In this document: positions 26,760 to 37,000 of the stretch, in pieces
How positions within the stretch are numbered: position 1 is the first letter of the stretch
Layout: every line of letters starts with the position of its first letter
NCBI GenBank assembly: GCA_016617855.1
Contig: JAECUM010009394.1
Location: forward strand, 60,256 to 124,255
Direction of reading: 5' to 3'
Source of the DNA: Megalonaias nervosa
Taxonomy: Eukaryota; Mollusca; Bivalvia; Unionida; Unionidae
DNA length: 64,000 nt
Translations under genes and position numbers: made by a program
The notes under the pieces: model-generated
Told to the model about the DNA's origin: nothing
Databases searched by the model: none
The model's input: only the letters and a program-made list of their open reading frames with translations

Positions 26760-27078
26760 ATTGCATCACTGTTCAACCACTAGTTCATTGTTGTAATTTT
26801 AGGAATTCATTGACGCAGCCTGGACAAATTTCTTTTATTAAAGAGGTCGTTCTTTTGGTATTGGTCTGTGGTAGGAATTTGCCAAATTTCGTACGCTTCT
26901 AACAAGCGATATCCACAATCCAGCATATTAAAGAATTCGACACTCACCCACGTTCATGTCAAAGTCTGTTCTTCATCCTTGGGACAACAATGTTGATTAT
27001 ATTTTTCACTGTGAATGTGTAAGCAGTGGTTCTAAATATTCTGGATGTCACTTGGTAGTGCGTCTCTCGAATGTGAAC
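26760..27078 (-). pseudogene. Polinton-type family-B DNA polymerase, C-terminal fragment 1
   Basis: The minus strand from about 26,990 reads 'TWVSVEFFNMLDCGYRLLEA' and 'YEIW', then a polar stretch ending 'NDLFNK'. After a frame change comes 'VNEFLKLQQ'. This is the fingers/palm part of protein-primed family-B DNA polymerases from Polintons (TGTWV..E...A...GY...YE.WHF......LF..YVN.FLK.KQEASG). Just upstream a Cys/His-containing stretch (27,000-27,060) fits the usual CxTCA...CxH...DEE segment. Stops and frameshifts are present. The LTR retrotransposon is inserted at 27,078, inside or beside this remnant. Confidence 0.65.
27075..27078. repeat. Target-site duplication of the LTR element, left copy
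   Basis: GAAC immediately before the first LTR. The same four bases follow the second LTR at 34,034-34,037. Confidence 0.7.
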
Positions 27079-28002
27079 TGTTACGTGTCGGCTCGTACAA
27101 AAGTAACAAAAGATAAGAGTGAAGTCATCAATCTTTGTACATTTAACAAAATAATTTATTTCCCTAGAAAACAAGGTAACAATTTGAAAAAGGACTTACG
27201 GTTTGTGAATATAATCCAAAAATTAATCCTAGAATTGAAAAATATAAGTCCTATCACTAAACAGTTCTAATTGAATCCAAGTTCGAATCTCAGTGAAGTT
27301 CCAATATGGAAGGCGGTGACGTCCTCTATAACCAGTTTGTGTTGATGTGTCAACAGTTCCTTGTTGGGTCACCAAGAATATAATTTCGACTTTTGAATTT
27401 CGAATAATTTAGTAAATGTCTTTGTCCAAGAATTTCGTTGAAGAAGAGTATTTTCCAGGGTGAATAAATTATTTTAAATACGAAAACCAACTCAAATGGC
27501 AACAAGACAAATACCTTGAGACCGAAGGTATATATTTACGACTGATCAAATCCACTAGAAAATGTCTGTTTTAACCCTCGATTTTAGATCACATTATGGC
27601 TTACGTGGTCACTTAACTTGAACAGCGCAGTAAAACAAAATGCCAATTTGCACGTAGGCTAGAATAGCCCTATCTAAGAATCAGATTCCCACACTGGAAA
27701 TAAATTTAAAAATAAAACTGTTTACAACAGACTAACACGTGGGCTGAAAATGACCTTGGTAATGACCAACCATTTTCACTCTGTGTTTACGAATCTCTGA
27801 ACCAAGGTCAGGAACTAGGTCAGCTAAAAATAAAATGTAGCAATCGACTGCGCTGTTATCAGGTCAAACAGAAAACTGAACCTTCCGAAAAAAAGTCAAA
27901 TCCATTGAATAAAGTTATCATTACAATAACGTAATGAAATAAAATAAAATAAAACAGAATTTAAAACTAACGCACACGCAATTAAATTACATATACGTAA
28001 CA
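27079..28002 (-). repeat. 3' LTR of the Gmr1-like element
   Basis: 924 bp, begins tgttacgtgtcgg and ends atacgtaaca on the plus strand, so it has TG...CA ends and a short terminal inverted repeat. About 96% identical by eye to 33,109-34,033. It contains the 'aaggtatatatttacg' block near 27,526, whose reverse strand could be a TATA box. Confidence 0.95.
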
Positions 28003-28013
28003 CTTTCCCCATA
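28003..28013 (-). other. Polypurine tract
   Basis: On the minus strand TATGGGGAAAG lies directly against the 3' LTR. This is the expected position and composition for the plus-strand primer of reverse transcription. Confidence 0.7.
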
Positions 28014-28137
28014 AAGAAAAAGAAAGATTTATATAATAAAGCTTTCTTTTTACCATATGTAAATTATACATGAGGTATAACAAAATTACATAAGAAAACG
28101 CGTAAGAATTATACAAAGTGTACATCAAATAATATTT

Positions 28138-28626
28138 CTATACACGGGAAAATACATCTGCAATTATATTAGCTTTTCCCTTCATGTGCCAGATGTCAAG
28201 ATTATATTCTTGTAACAACAAACTCCACCTTAATACTCTTTGATTTTTATTCTTCATCTTGTCGATGATAATAAGGGGGTTGAGATCACTAAACACAACA
28301 ACCGGAGAGGAAGCTGAACTAATGTAAACTTCAAAATGCTGTAATGCCAATATTAAAGCCAAACATTCCTTCTCGATTGTTGAGTAATTTCTTTGGTCCT
28401 TATTTAATTTCTTAGAGAAATAGCACACTGGGTGATCAATACCATTTCTATCTTCTTGAATCAATACTGCTCCAACCCCAACATCACTTGCATCAACAGA
28501 TAGTTTAAAAGATTGACTGAAATTTGGAGCTGTAAGAACCGGTGCACTTTTGAGTATGGCTTTTAACCTATCAAAAGCCTCCTGACATTTTTCAGTCCAA
28601 AGTAAATTGTTTTTCTTGCTCAACAA
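28138..28626 (-). pseudogene. RNase H domain (element pol, C-terminal end)
   Basis: An open frame of 162 codons encodes the connection and RNase H part. 'LLWTEKCQEAFDRLKAIL' is the tether. 'LSVDASDVGVGAVL' holds the first catalytic Asp, 'YSTIEKECLAL' the Glu, and 'VVFSDLNPL' the next Asp position, where TDHNPL is usual. 'KGKANIIADVFSRV' is the end block with the last Asp (GK.N..AD.LSR). It degrades the RNA strand during cDNA synthesis. It is the last domain before the 3' LTR. The break between it and the RT (28,627-28,900) is due to stops and frame changes. Confidence 0.9.
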
Positions 28627-28900
28627 TTTTGTCAGGGGTTCAGCAATATTAGAAACAACTGGAACAAAATTTTCGATAGTATCCGGCCATACCTAAAAAT
28701 TGCATCAGTTGCTTTTAACTTACAGTCACAGGGAATTCAGAGGTAACCTTGACCTTAGCATCTATAGGTTTAACTTGTCCATGTCCCACAATATGTCCTA
28801 GAAAAGTTACACAAGCACGGCAAAACTCACTTTTAGATAAATTGATTGTCCAACTTGCATCAGTGAGTCTGTCGAAGAATTTCCGAGTCGTTGCTAGATG
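28627..28900 (-). pseudogene. RT thumb/tether region, frameshifted
   Basis: Minus-strand phrases 'FLGHIVGHGQVKP' and 'FLGMAGYYRKF' are the standard blocks between the polymerase palm and RNase H in Ty3/gypsy elements. They are in different frames and separated by stops, so pol is broken here. Confidence 0.85.
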
Positions 28901-29344
28901 TTATTTCCAGGTGTCGTTGTAGATAATTACATCATCGATGTAAGCATCACAATTATCTAGACCAGAGGTAATCATATTCATCAAACGTTGAAAGGTACTT
29001 GGGGAACCCTTCATCCCGAACGGCATTACTTTATATTGATAGAGTCCATCTGGAGTCACAAATTCCGAAATTTCCTTTGCCATTTCCGTTAGTGGAATTT
29101 GCCAAAATCCTTTCAGAAGGTCAAATTTGGTGACGTACTTGGCATTTCCAATTTTATCAATACAGTCATCGATTCTTGGTAATGGAAATGAATCTGTTTC
29201 TGTCACATTGTTCACCTTCCTATAATCAGTGCACATACGGAAAGTTTTATCTGGTTTCGGAACAAGTATACATGGTGAACTCCAGTCACTTTTACTGGGC
29301 TTTATGAAATCGTTCTCCAGCAAATACTGAATTTCCTTTTTCAA
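28901..29344 (-). pseudogene. Reverse transcriptase, fingers and palm
   Basis: The 147-codon frame begins in the fingers ('IQYLLENDFIKPSKSDWSSP') and has 'MCTDYRKVNNVT'. Motif A is 'VTKFDLLKGFWQIPL' (catalytic Asp at residue 75), with 'VMPFGMKGSPSTFQRLMN' as motif B. 'YIDDVIIY' at 135-142 is the catalytic YxDD. All key residues are kept. It lies downstream of integrase in transcript sense, which is reversed relative to ordinary Ty3/gypsy. The frame ends just after the palm where a stop interrupts the thumb. Confidence 0.93.
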
Positions 29345-29414
29345 GTATTCCTATTTGAGAGGGTTCATCCTGTATGGGTGTTGTTTCACAGGTTTTGAAT
29401 CTACAATTTCAACG

Positions 29415-29876
29415 TCATGAAAAATTTTGTTTGTCCTCGTACGGAATATCTGGAAGCAAGTGTTCATATTCGAATAATAACTGTTTAAGTTCATTCCTTT
29501 CTTGTTGTTGCAAATGTAAAAGTTTCTGGTCCAGATTTTTCATACTTTCCGAATTCGGAAGATTTGTTGCTCCAAGAGCAACAGAGTCTGATTGAATTTC
29601 TTCACTTAAATCCTCAGTTTGTGGGACAGGTACAACTAAATTAATTGCATGATTTACTTGGCTATCTCTTACAATATACTCCTTTAACATGTTAATGTGG
29701 CAAAGTTGTTTTTGTTTTCGCCTCCCAGGAGTATTTATGATGTAATTTAAATCATTTACTTTCTTTTCAACCGTGTACGGTCCATAATACTTGGTCTGAA
29801 GAGTATTTTGTGGAATGGGCAAGAGAGCCAGAACTCTATCACCAGGCTGAAAACTCCTCTCCTGAGTTTTTATCAT
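29415..29876 (-). pseudogene. Integrase C-terminal (GPY/F) domain and linker to RT
   Basis: The frame opens with 'RSFQPGDRVLALLPIPQNTL', then 'TKYYGPYTVEKKVNDLNYII' (residues 28-47), the GPY/F module of Ty3/gypsy and retroviral integrases. Next comes 'HINMLKEY', the usual end of that module. The second half ('ELKQLLFEYEHLLPDIPY') is the linker that normally leads into the RT N-terminus. Between 29,345 and 29,414 the frame changes before the RT resumes. This direct IN-CTD to RT junction is the physical proof of the unusual order. Confidence 0.88.
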
Positions 29877-30090
29877 ATCATAATTTCATTTTTGACTGAG
29901 TAGAGTGCAGATTAACTCTTGCGACCTCACAAGCCTTTGACAACTTATACTTAAAATTAGATACATAATCAAAAAGGTTAAGTTCAGTATCTTCATTAGA
30001 AAGAAGTTTCTCTTTCAACAACTTCAATGGTCCAGGCACAGTGTGTCCGAAAACTAGTTCAAAGGGACTGAATCTTAAAGATTCTTGAAC
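29877..30090 (-). pseudogene. Integrase segment between core and GPY/F domain
   Basis: Continues from the core with a phrase like 'SLRFSPFELVFGHTVPGPLK' and then 'SNFKYKLSKACEVARVNL'. This is the usual sequence between the DDE core and the GPY/F module, separated from both neighbours by stop codons. Confidence 0.8.
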
Positions 30091-31005
30091 TCACTCCCTA
30101 ACAGCAAACAAAAGTAAATGAATGCCTTCATCCCTATCTTTACCCGTATCAAAGTAATATGATCGAATCATATTTTTCAAAGTCTGATGAAATCTTTTTA
30201 AAGCCCCTTGGCTCTCAGGGTGATAGGCAGAAGATTTGAATTGTTGAATACCTAATACATACATAACTTGCTGAAAAATTCCAGACATAAAATTTGACCC
30301 TTGATCCGATTGGACAGATTTGGGAAGGCCAAATTGAGTAAAAAATAACTTTATCAAAACTTTTACTATGGTTTTGTTTTTAATATTCCTCAAAGGAATT
30401 GCCTCTGGGAAACTTGCTGACGCACACTTAATGATCAACAAATATTGGTTACCTGACTTGGTCTTAGGTAAGGGACCAACACAATCTACTATAATTCTGC
30501 TAAATGGTTCGTCAAATGCAGGAATAGGTTGCAGATGAGCCTTAGGTATCTTCTGACTGGGTTTTCCTACCATTTGACAAGTATGACAAGATCTACAAAA
30601 TTTAGAAACATCACTTCTGATTTTTGGCCAATAAAAGTGAGTCAAGAGCTTGTGATATGTCTTATTAACCCCTAAATAACCAGCCAGAGGAGTTTCATGG
30701 GCCAAACTAAGTATTTCCTGTCTGTAAGATTTTGGAACTACAATCTGAAAGTTCACTGACCACTCGTTGCTAGCAGGTACCTCAGAAGATCTCCATTTTC
30801 TCATAAGAATTCCATTTTTAATGAAATAACAGACAGGTACTTCAGTGGCTTCAGTTTCACTAAGGGCCCTCTGAAACAAACAGGAGATCTCAGGATCTTT
30901 CTGCTGTTCGACGACAAGTGATTGTCGTTTGTCACCCTGATTAGATAAAAGAGAACGAGTAGTTAAAAGAGGATCACTGTGATCAATACCTTTTGATTGA
31001 TCCAA
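30091..31005 (-). pseudogene. Integrase: zinc domain and DDE catalytic core
   Basis: The 304-codon frame, the longest in the window, carries the integrase zinc-binding region 'HETPLAGYLGVNKTYH' with 'CRSCHTC' at residues 137-143. In relatives the motif is HxxxxxxH, so the second His has become Tyr (residue 110). The core follows: 'IIVDCVGPLP' (Asp174), 'SDQGSNF' (Asp234), and 'HPESQGALKRFHQ'. The usual catalytic Glu, 36 residues after the second Asp, is Lys270. The protein would insert the cDNA into the genome; as written it should be inactive. It lies directly downstream of the protease and upstream of RT. Confidence 0.93.
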
Positions 31006-31640
31006 ATTAGAAGTGAAAGTGACCTAATCAAAAGCCTGACCAATACATGTGTCAGCTGAAGGAATATTTTCCTTATCAAAATCATTCTCAAGAGCTTTCT
31101 TTGCCATAGCTCTGGTAACTGCACAAGCTGGGTATAAATCAGGGAATTATTTTTCAAGAGGATCAACTTTCTGATCCAAAGAAGGCTTGTCAGTTACAAT
31201 CGGATTAACCACAACCTTTTCTCCAGCTAGGGAGTTGCCAAGTAACAAATGAATGCCCTCAACGGGTAAAGAAGTCACTACTCCGACTGTCACAGGTCCT
31301 GAAACTAAGTCTGATGACAAATTTACAGAATGGAGAGGAACATTAACAAAGCCGCACTCTACTCCCTGAGTGAGAACACTCTCACTAGAAGAAGACTTCT
31401 CAGAAAAGGCAAAGTACCTGATAATAAAAGACTCTGAGAAGCTCCTGTATCCCTTAAAATTTTGATAGGGATAGGATTGGCCAAATCACGCAAGAGTGGT
31501 ATAGAACCCTTCGACAGGAATGGTTCATAATTCTCTATAATAAAATCAGACTGGGGTTTATTAGACCAAACAAATGTATTGCTTTCAATACATGACCGTG
31601 AACTTGACCTCTTAGAAATAAGAGCATTTGGGATAAGTCT
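31006..31640 (-). pseudogene. Aspartic protease and spacer to integrase
   Basis: The active-site block 'IPIKILRDTGASQSLLL' is at 31,463-31,413 (DTGA at 31,451-31,440). It then continues in other frames with 'GFVNVPLHSVNL', 'VTSLPVEGIHLLLGN' and a spacer 'VTRAMAKKALENDFD' up to the integrase. This is a retropepsin that would process the polyprotein. It is in the same frame as the nucleocapsid region upstream (31,359-31,913) and breaks by frameshift after the active site. It shows that protease precedes integrase directly. Confidence 0.87.
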
Positions 31641-32952
31641 ATCTTGATTCTGATGCTTATATTTCAATTTGAAGCAATTAGAAATAACGTCTCCTTTGTT
31701 CTTGCAATAGGTACACGTAGGAAGAGACAAGGATTTTGAATCAAGTTTATCAAAAACTTGATTTTTAAAAGTTGTGCCAGATTGAGTTTTGGAAGGAGTC
31801 GTATAGGCAGAAATACCTTTTTTACCAGTAGACCGCTGTGTGAAAGATTTTCCTACAACAGAAACTTTATGTGTTAAGGAATACTTGTCAGCAGCAAGAG
31901 CTGCATTTTCCAAGGTTTCGATCTCGTGCTCTTCAAGATGAGTCTTAATGTCGTTAGGAACACAGTTCTTGAACTCATCAGGTAATTGAAGTTGGAGACT
32001 TTCATAACCATGTTCAACTTTCTCGTCTAAGCACCATCTCTTAAATAATTGCTCTTTTTCTCTTGCAAATTCAACATAAGTTTGTCCAGCTTCTTTTTTA
32101 TAGCTCCTGAATTTTTGCCGATAAGCCTCAGGGACTAATGCATAACCCTTTAAGATACAGTCCTTAACCAGATCAAAGTCAGCACTTTGCTATACTGACA
32201 GGGATGGATAGATGTTTCGAGTCTTGCCCAAAAGTACACACTGTAATAATTGAGTCCAATACTCCGTTGGCCATTTCAAATTTTCAGCAACATTTTTAAA
32301 ATAAAGAAAATATTGGTCTACTTCCTTTTCGGCAAAAGAGGGCACTAGCCTAATATTCTTTGTAATGTCAAAACTTCAATTTGTATGCGAAGTGGGATAG
32401 TACTTTTCACTTGCCAGCTCCATTTCTTTCATTTTAATTTGAAATTCCATTTCATCCTTCTCTTTTTTTTATTTGCATCTGTCTCCCTCTCTCTCCCTCT
32501 CTTCAAATTGTAACTGCATCTGTTTATCTTTCTCTCTTTCCTGTCTCTCTCTCTCTCCTCTTTTTCAAATTGTAATTTCATTTGTTTATCATGATCTCTT
32601 TCCTGTCTCTCTCTCCTCTTTCTCAAATTCCAATTGCATTTGTTTCTCTCTCCTCTTTCTGAAGCTCGAGCTTTCTTAACTCCAATTCCATCTTGTATTT
32701 CATTTTTAATTTCTTAACTTTTATATCAGAGTCTAATGCAAACTTACTGATCGAACCCAAAACACTTTTATCGAATACATTCTTTTCTACCAAATCCTGG
32801 ATCAAAATGTTTTTAATTTCTTGCTTCGTTGATGACGATTTTGCCTCAGAAAGATTATATTTTCATGCAAGTTAAAGCAACTCATCTTTTATCAAACTAT
32901 CCAACTGCTCCTGAGTAGGACTAGAAAGAAAAGTCTCCAATTTTGATGACAT
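31641..32952 (-). pseudogene. Gag: N-terminal domain, coiled coil, capsid, zinc knuckle
   Basis: ATG at 32,952 starts 'LETFLSSPTQEQLDSLIKDE', a SAP-like N-terminal region broken by two early stops. Next is a charged Glu/Arg/Lys coiled-coil stretch (about 32,430-32,800; it also appears as an S/L-rich frame on the other strand). The capsid part follows (32,400-31,900), with phrases such as 'VPSFAEKEVDQYFLYF' and 'KWPTEYWTQLLQCVLLGK', typical of SCAN-like gypsy capsids. A nucleocapsid knuckle 'CTYCKNKGDVISNC' lies at 31,715-31,674, with Asp where the metal-binding His is expected. Several frames are used, so Gag is broken. Confidence 0.85.
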
Positions 32953-33079
32953 TGTGAAAAAGCCTGTTGATTCCACTAAAACTTCAAACAAAATATGAAA
33001 TAGTACTTGGGATTTAAAAACATGGGGAATTTAAATTTCTGAAAGCAATTTTCTGTAATATTTTAGCCAAAATTCATAT

Positions 33080-33099
33080 ATCCCAGAGACGAGAACCCA
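33080..33099 (-). other. Probable primer-binding site
   Basis: On the minus strand, nine bases after the 5' LTR, the sequence TGGGTTCTCGTCTCTGGGAT starts with TGG as required to pair with a tRNA CCA end. It resembles the tRNA-Pro type site of gammaretroviruses (TGGGGGCTCGTCCGGGAT) with changes and two extra bases. The priming tRNA is inferred, not shown. Confidence 0.45.
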
Positions 33100-33108
33100 A
33101 TTTTCTTT

Positions 33109-34033
33109 TGTTACGTGTCGGCTCGTACAAAAGTAACAAAAGATAAGAGTGAAGTCAACAATCTTTGTACATTTAACAAAATAATTTATTTCCCTAGAAA
33201 ACAAGGTAACAATTTAAAAAAGGACTTACAGTTGTGAATATAATCCAAAAATTAATCCTAGAATTGAAAAATATAAGTCCTATCACTAAACAGTTCTAAT
33301 TGAATCCAAGTTCGAATCTCAGTGAAGTTCCAATATGGAAGGCGATGACGTCCTCTATAACCAGTTTGTGTTGATGTGTCAACAGTTCCTTGTTGGGTCA
33401 CCAAGAATATATTTCCGACTTTTGAATTTCGATAAATTTGGTGAATGTTTTTGTCCAAATATTTCGTTGAAGAAGAGTATTTTCCAGGGTGAATAAATTA
33501 TTTTAAATACGAAAACCAGCTCAAATGGCAACAAGACAAATACCTTGAGACCGAAGGTATATATTTACGACTGATCAAATCCACTAGAAAATGTCTGTTT
33601 TAACCCTCGATTTTAGATCACATTATGGCTTACGTGGTCACTTAACTTGAACAGCGCAGTAAAACAAAATGCCAATTTGCACGTAGGCTAGAATAGCCCT
33701 ATCTAAGAATCAGATTCCCACACTGGAAATAAATTTAAAAATAAAACTGTTTACAACAGACTAACACGTGGGCTGAAAATGACCTTGGTAATGACCAACC
33801 ATTTTCACTCTGTGTTTACGAATCTCTGAACCAAGGTCAGGAACTAGGTCAGCTAAAGATAAAATGTAGCAATCGAACTGCGTTGTTTTCAGGTCAAAAC
33901 AGAAAACTGAAAATTCCGAAAAAAGTCAAATCCAGTGAATAAAGTTATCATTACAATAACGTAATGAAATAAAAATAAAATGAAATGGAATTTGAAACTA
34001 ACACACAAGGAATTAAATTACAAATACGTAACA
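33109..34033 (-). repeat. 5' LTR of the Gmr1-like element
   Basis: 925 bp; same ends as the 3' LTR. It should hold promoter and polyadenylation signals: 'aaggtatatatttacg' near 33,555 reads as a possible TATA box on the minus strand. Differences from the other LTR cluster near 33,420-33,460 and in the last 130 bases. Confidence 0.95.
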
Positions 34034-34037
34034 GAAC
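34034..34037. repeat. Target-site duplication of the LTR element, right copy
   Basis: GAAC, matching 27,075-27,078. Confidence 0.7.
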
Positions 34038-37000
34038 ATAAGCTTCGTGAGCTACTGAAAGACGTTTTCATCGTGCATCTTGACTCTCTGTGACTTGTGA
34101 TATAGTATGTGGGTTCAGACAGTCATGTGGTCCTCAAAGTCACTGGCTGCACGTCTGCTAACATTTCGTCTCTTGGTTTCTTCTTCTAGTTTCTCGCTGA
34201 ATTAGTGTGGTCCTTTCATCTGGATCGCAAAAGTTGATTTGACTAAATCTTAATCTCTCTATATAGAGAGCGCTTCTCACGCTAAGAGTACACACTCATT
34301 CCGTTGTCAGTCTGTGAAGATTGTAGAATCAAAACATACGGCCTTTTTGTCAGACATATACAGAAAATCATTCGAAAGTACACATTAAACGTTTGTAGGG
34401 ACTTCTCCACTGGAGATCAAATTCTGTACTGGGGCCCAAAATGTTCAAATGGTCAAATGAAGGAAAGACATGAGAAAATAGAGACAAATGTCACGATAAG
34501 TAACATAGGTCTTCAGTGTGTCCCAAAAAGAACGAGAACAAGCAGGAGAAGCAGGAGAAGAAGTGTTCTTCAGAAACAGAAACAGAGGAACCCATGCCTG
34601 TCAAGAAATTAAAAAGAGACAAACAGTGAAAGAAAGAAAGAAAGAAAGAAAGAACGAAAGAAAGAAAGAAGAATAAAATGGACTTTTGTGATGAGCTACA
34701 AAATTTCGTTTTGATTTTTGGTTCAAAAAGAATATACGAAAGAGAATGAAACGTAAGTGTCACTTGTTTTGTTCATTTCGTACTGATACGATACTTTAAC
34801 ACCCTTATACATGCTAGCAATTGAATCATAGGAGAGTTTAAGTTTTAACTGATTTCTCAATCATTGAGTAGTATCTCTTTTATAAAAGATTCAGGTGGCC
34901 CCGAAAAGAATCGCTGACTTTCTTTATTAGTCAAACAAATATTATGGACTTTACATCATTAGTTCTTTAACAATCTTAATACTTTTCCACGACCTAGTCA
35001 TACTCCTTCTGATACTGCTGTTGCTGATTTGGTTGTGGTAGTAACTGCTGCTTCTGGCATATCAGTTTCAGTGAAGTTGGTGCAGTGATGGAGGGTTTAG
35101 AAATCTTAGCGCGCGATCGTCTCTATCTCTTGGGTTGAGCTAAAGAAATTTGGTGCAGGTTCTTTAACTCCTTCAAAATGTTCTGTAATAGACTTACAGT
35201 TTCTTTCGTACTCCTTTGCTTCTCCCGTTCACAATTCGAAACGTTCCTCTTCTCTTCTTCTTCTCGCTCTCTTTTCTCTTTTTCGTCTTCTTCTTCTTAT
35301 CAATTAAATGCTTCTGCTTCTTTCTGTTGTTGCAGAAATTCTACAATTCTTCCTTTTCGTTCGTTCTGTAATCTTCCACTAATGCTAATGATGGGGAATG
35401 AGGTAAAGCTAGTACTACTGTAGCTGGCAATCATTGTTACGAAGGTAATAGGTAATTTGCCAATGCTAAATCTAAGTCATCATTTTCTGGAAGAAGATCA
35501 ATGGTGACACGCGCAGTTGTAGTCGTAGTCATGGTACTATCATTCGAAGTGCAAGAGATATCCGCAGCAGACGCATGCCAATACATTATCTTCTGACTGG
35601 AAGAAGATTGATTGGTGGAACATCTCAATCCGTTTCAATCCTGTCCTATGTTATATACACAGCTATTCTCCTATGCTATCACTTAAGCATTATGTGGGTA
35701 AAACTAAAGGCTTCGACCATCATTTCCAACATGCTGTTCAACCTAGTTTATCTAATCAACAAGGATCTCAGACTTTGCGATATGGAAGAGTAGCATAAAA
35801 TATAAAGAGAGACAAGCGTGCATCAAAAGAGCATTGGTCTTTGGACCAGCCATCAGAACAATATTGCACAGAAGCAGGCGAATGATGTGGTGCCACTTGT
35901 GTTAACTGACTTTGGTTAGCAAACCCCAACGGCCCTTTTCAGTACACCCAGATTTCTTGTAAAGAGAGATACAAATCATAGTTGCCAAGCATTTGTGTTT
36001 TATGTTTTGTGAATGTATGTCGCTGTGCATGTAGATATCTTTCGCCACATAAGGCCAAAACTTAAAACCATTTACCCCTCTTATGGCTTTGTATATGTGA
36101 GAGGGTACATAATTGTGATGGGGTATAGCGGTGTGTTGGATAGTAGATATGTATTTTAACATTACCATTGCATTTTGGCCCAATACAACTTTCGACCCTA
36201 CAATAGCGCTTGAACCTATAAAACTGTTGACCCTAGAAACAGCTTTGGCCCTGTAAACAAGTTTGATCATATATTAGTATCGCCATATCAAACCTATGGA
36301 TACTTATAGCATAGGATATCTGTATGACTGTACAGAGGCGCTGAAAACTATGGGATTATGCTAATTCACGTTTGAACTCTAATCTGCTCATACTACAACT
36401 GTCGGCAGACTTATCCGAAATTCTGAGGACAGCTGTATGTGTGACATATATATCAAGTTTACTTGCAATCTAGTATGGTAACAGATTAATCGCATCAGTT
36501 GATACATCACGTCATTAAGATGCGTTGATCTCGCTCATGATCGCATTTGATAAGATCTAGATGATATCAACAGTCGTACAAATTTGCATCAAAATCTGAT
36601 ATGTGACGTGGCCTCAAGTTTGGTAATATTCTCAGCTAATCAGACTTAGGAACACCACATCAGTGTACACATATCTTGCTCAAAATAAAACCGGTTATGT
36701 ACCTACATAGATCAAAAATACACTAAACAAAGTTTGATCAAAGTATGTTAAGAAAAAGCACCGATAATACCACGTAGAATGAATACCTTTAAAGACATAA
36801 GCCTTAAGGAAATAAAAATATACGTGACAGAGGAATACAAGTTTATCTCATGAGCCCTTCGGCAAGGTAATGATAAAGAAAACAAAGTCACTTCCTAAGA
36901 AATATGTATTTACATTGCAGTGTAAGATTATTTTGTGACTTAGAGAAGTAACTAATATCGATAGCCATTCGGTGATATTTTGAATTAAAGTTTTGAGGCT

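Larger units (their letters stand above)
27079..34033 (-). mobile_element. Complete Gmr1-like Ty3/gypsy LTR retrotransposon
   Basis: Two ~924 bp LTRs in the same orientation bound a 5.1 kb internal region. LTR ends are TGTTACG...CGTAACA and the insertion is flanked by GAAC. Read on the minus strand the domains are gag (with zinc knuckle), aspartic protease (DTGA), integrase (zinc domain, DDE core, GPY/F domain), reverse transcriptase (YIDD) and RNase H, then a purine tract and the 3' LTR. Sequence type is Ty3/gypsy, but integrase precedes reverse transcriptase as in Ty1/copia. That order is the hallmark of the Gmr1 group. No env-like gene is seen. Stops, frameshifts and lost catalytic residues show it is inactive. 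The LTRs differ by roughly 30-35 sites by eye, so the insertion is not very recent. Confidence 0.93.

Noticed and set aside
32423..32679. Ser/Leu/Cys-rich plus-strand frame
   Set aside because: Shadow of the charged coiled-coil part of gag on the minus strand.
34304..34612. 102-codon Arg-rich plus frame
   Set aside because: Its end is a GAA/GCA-rich purine tract leading into (GAAA)n; no family signal.
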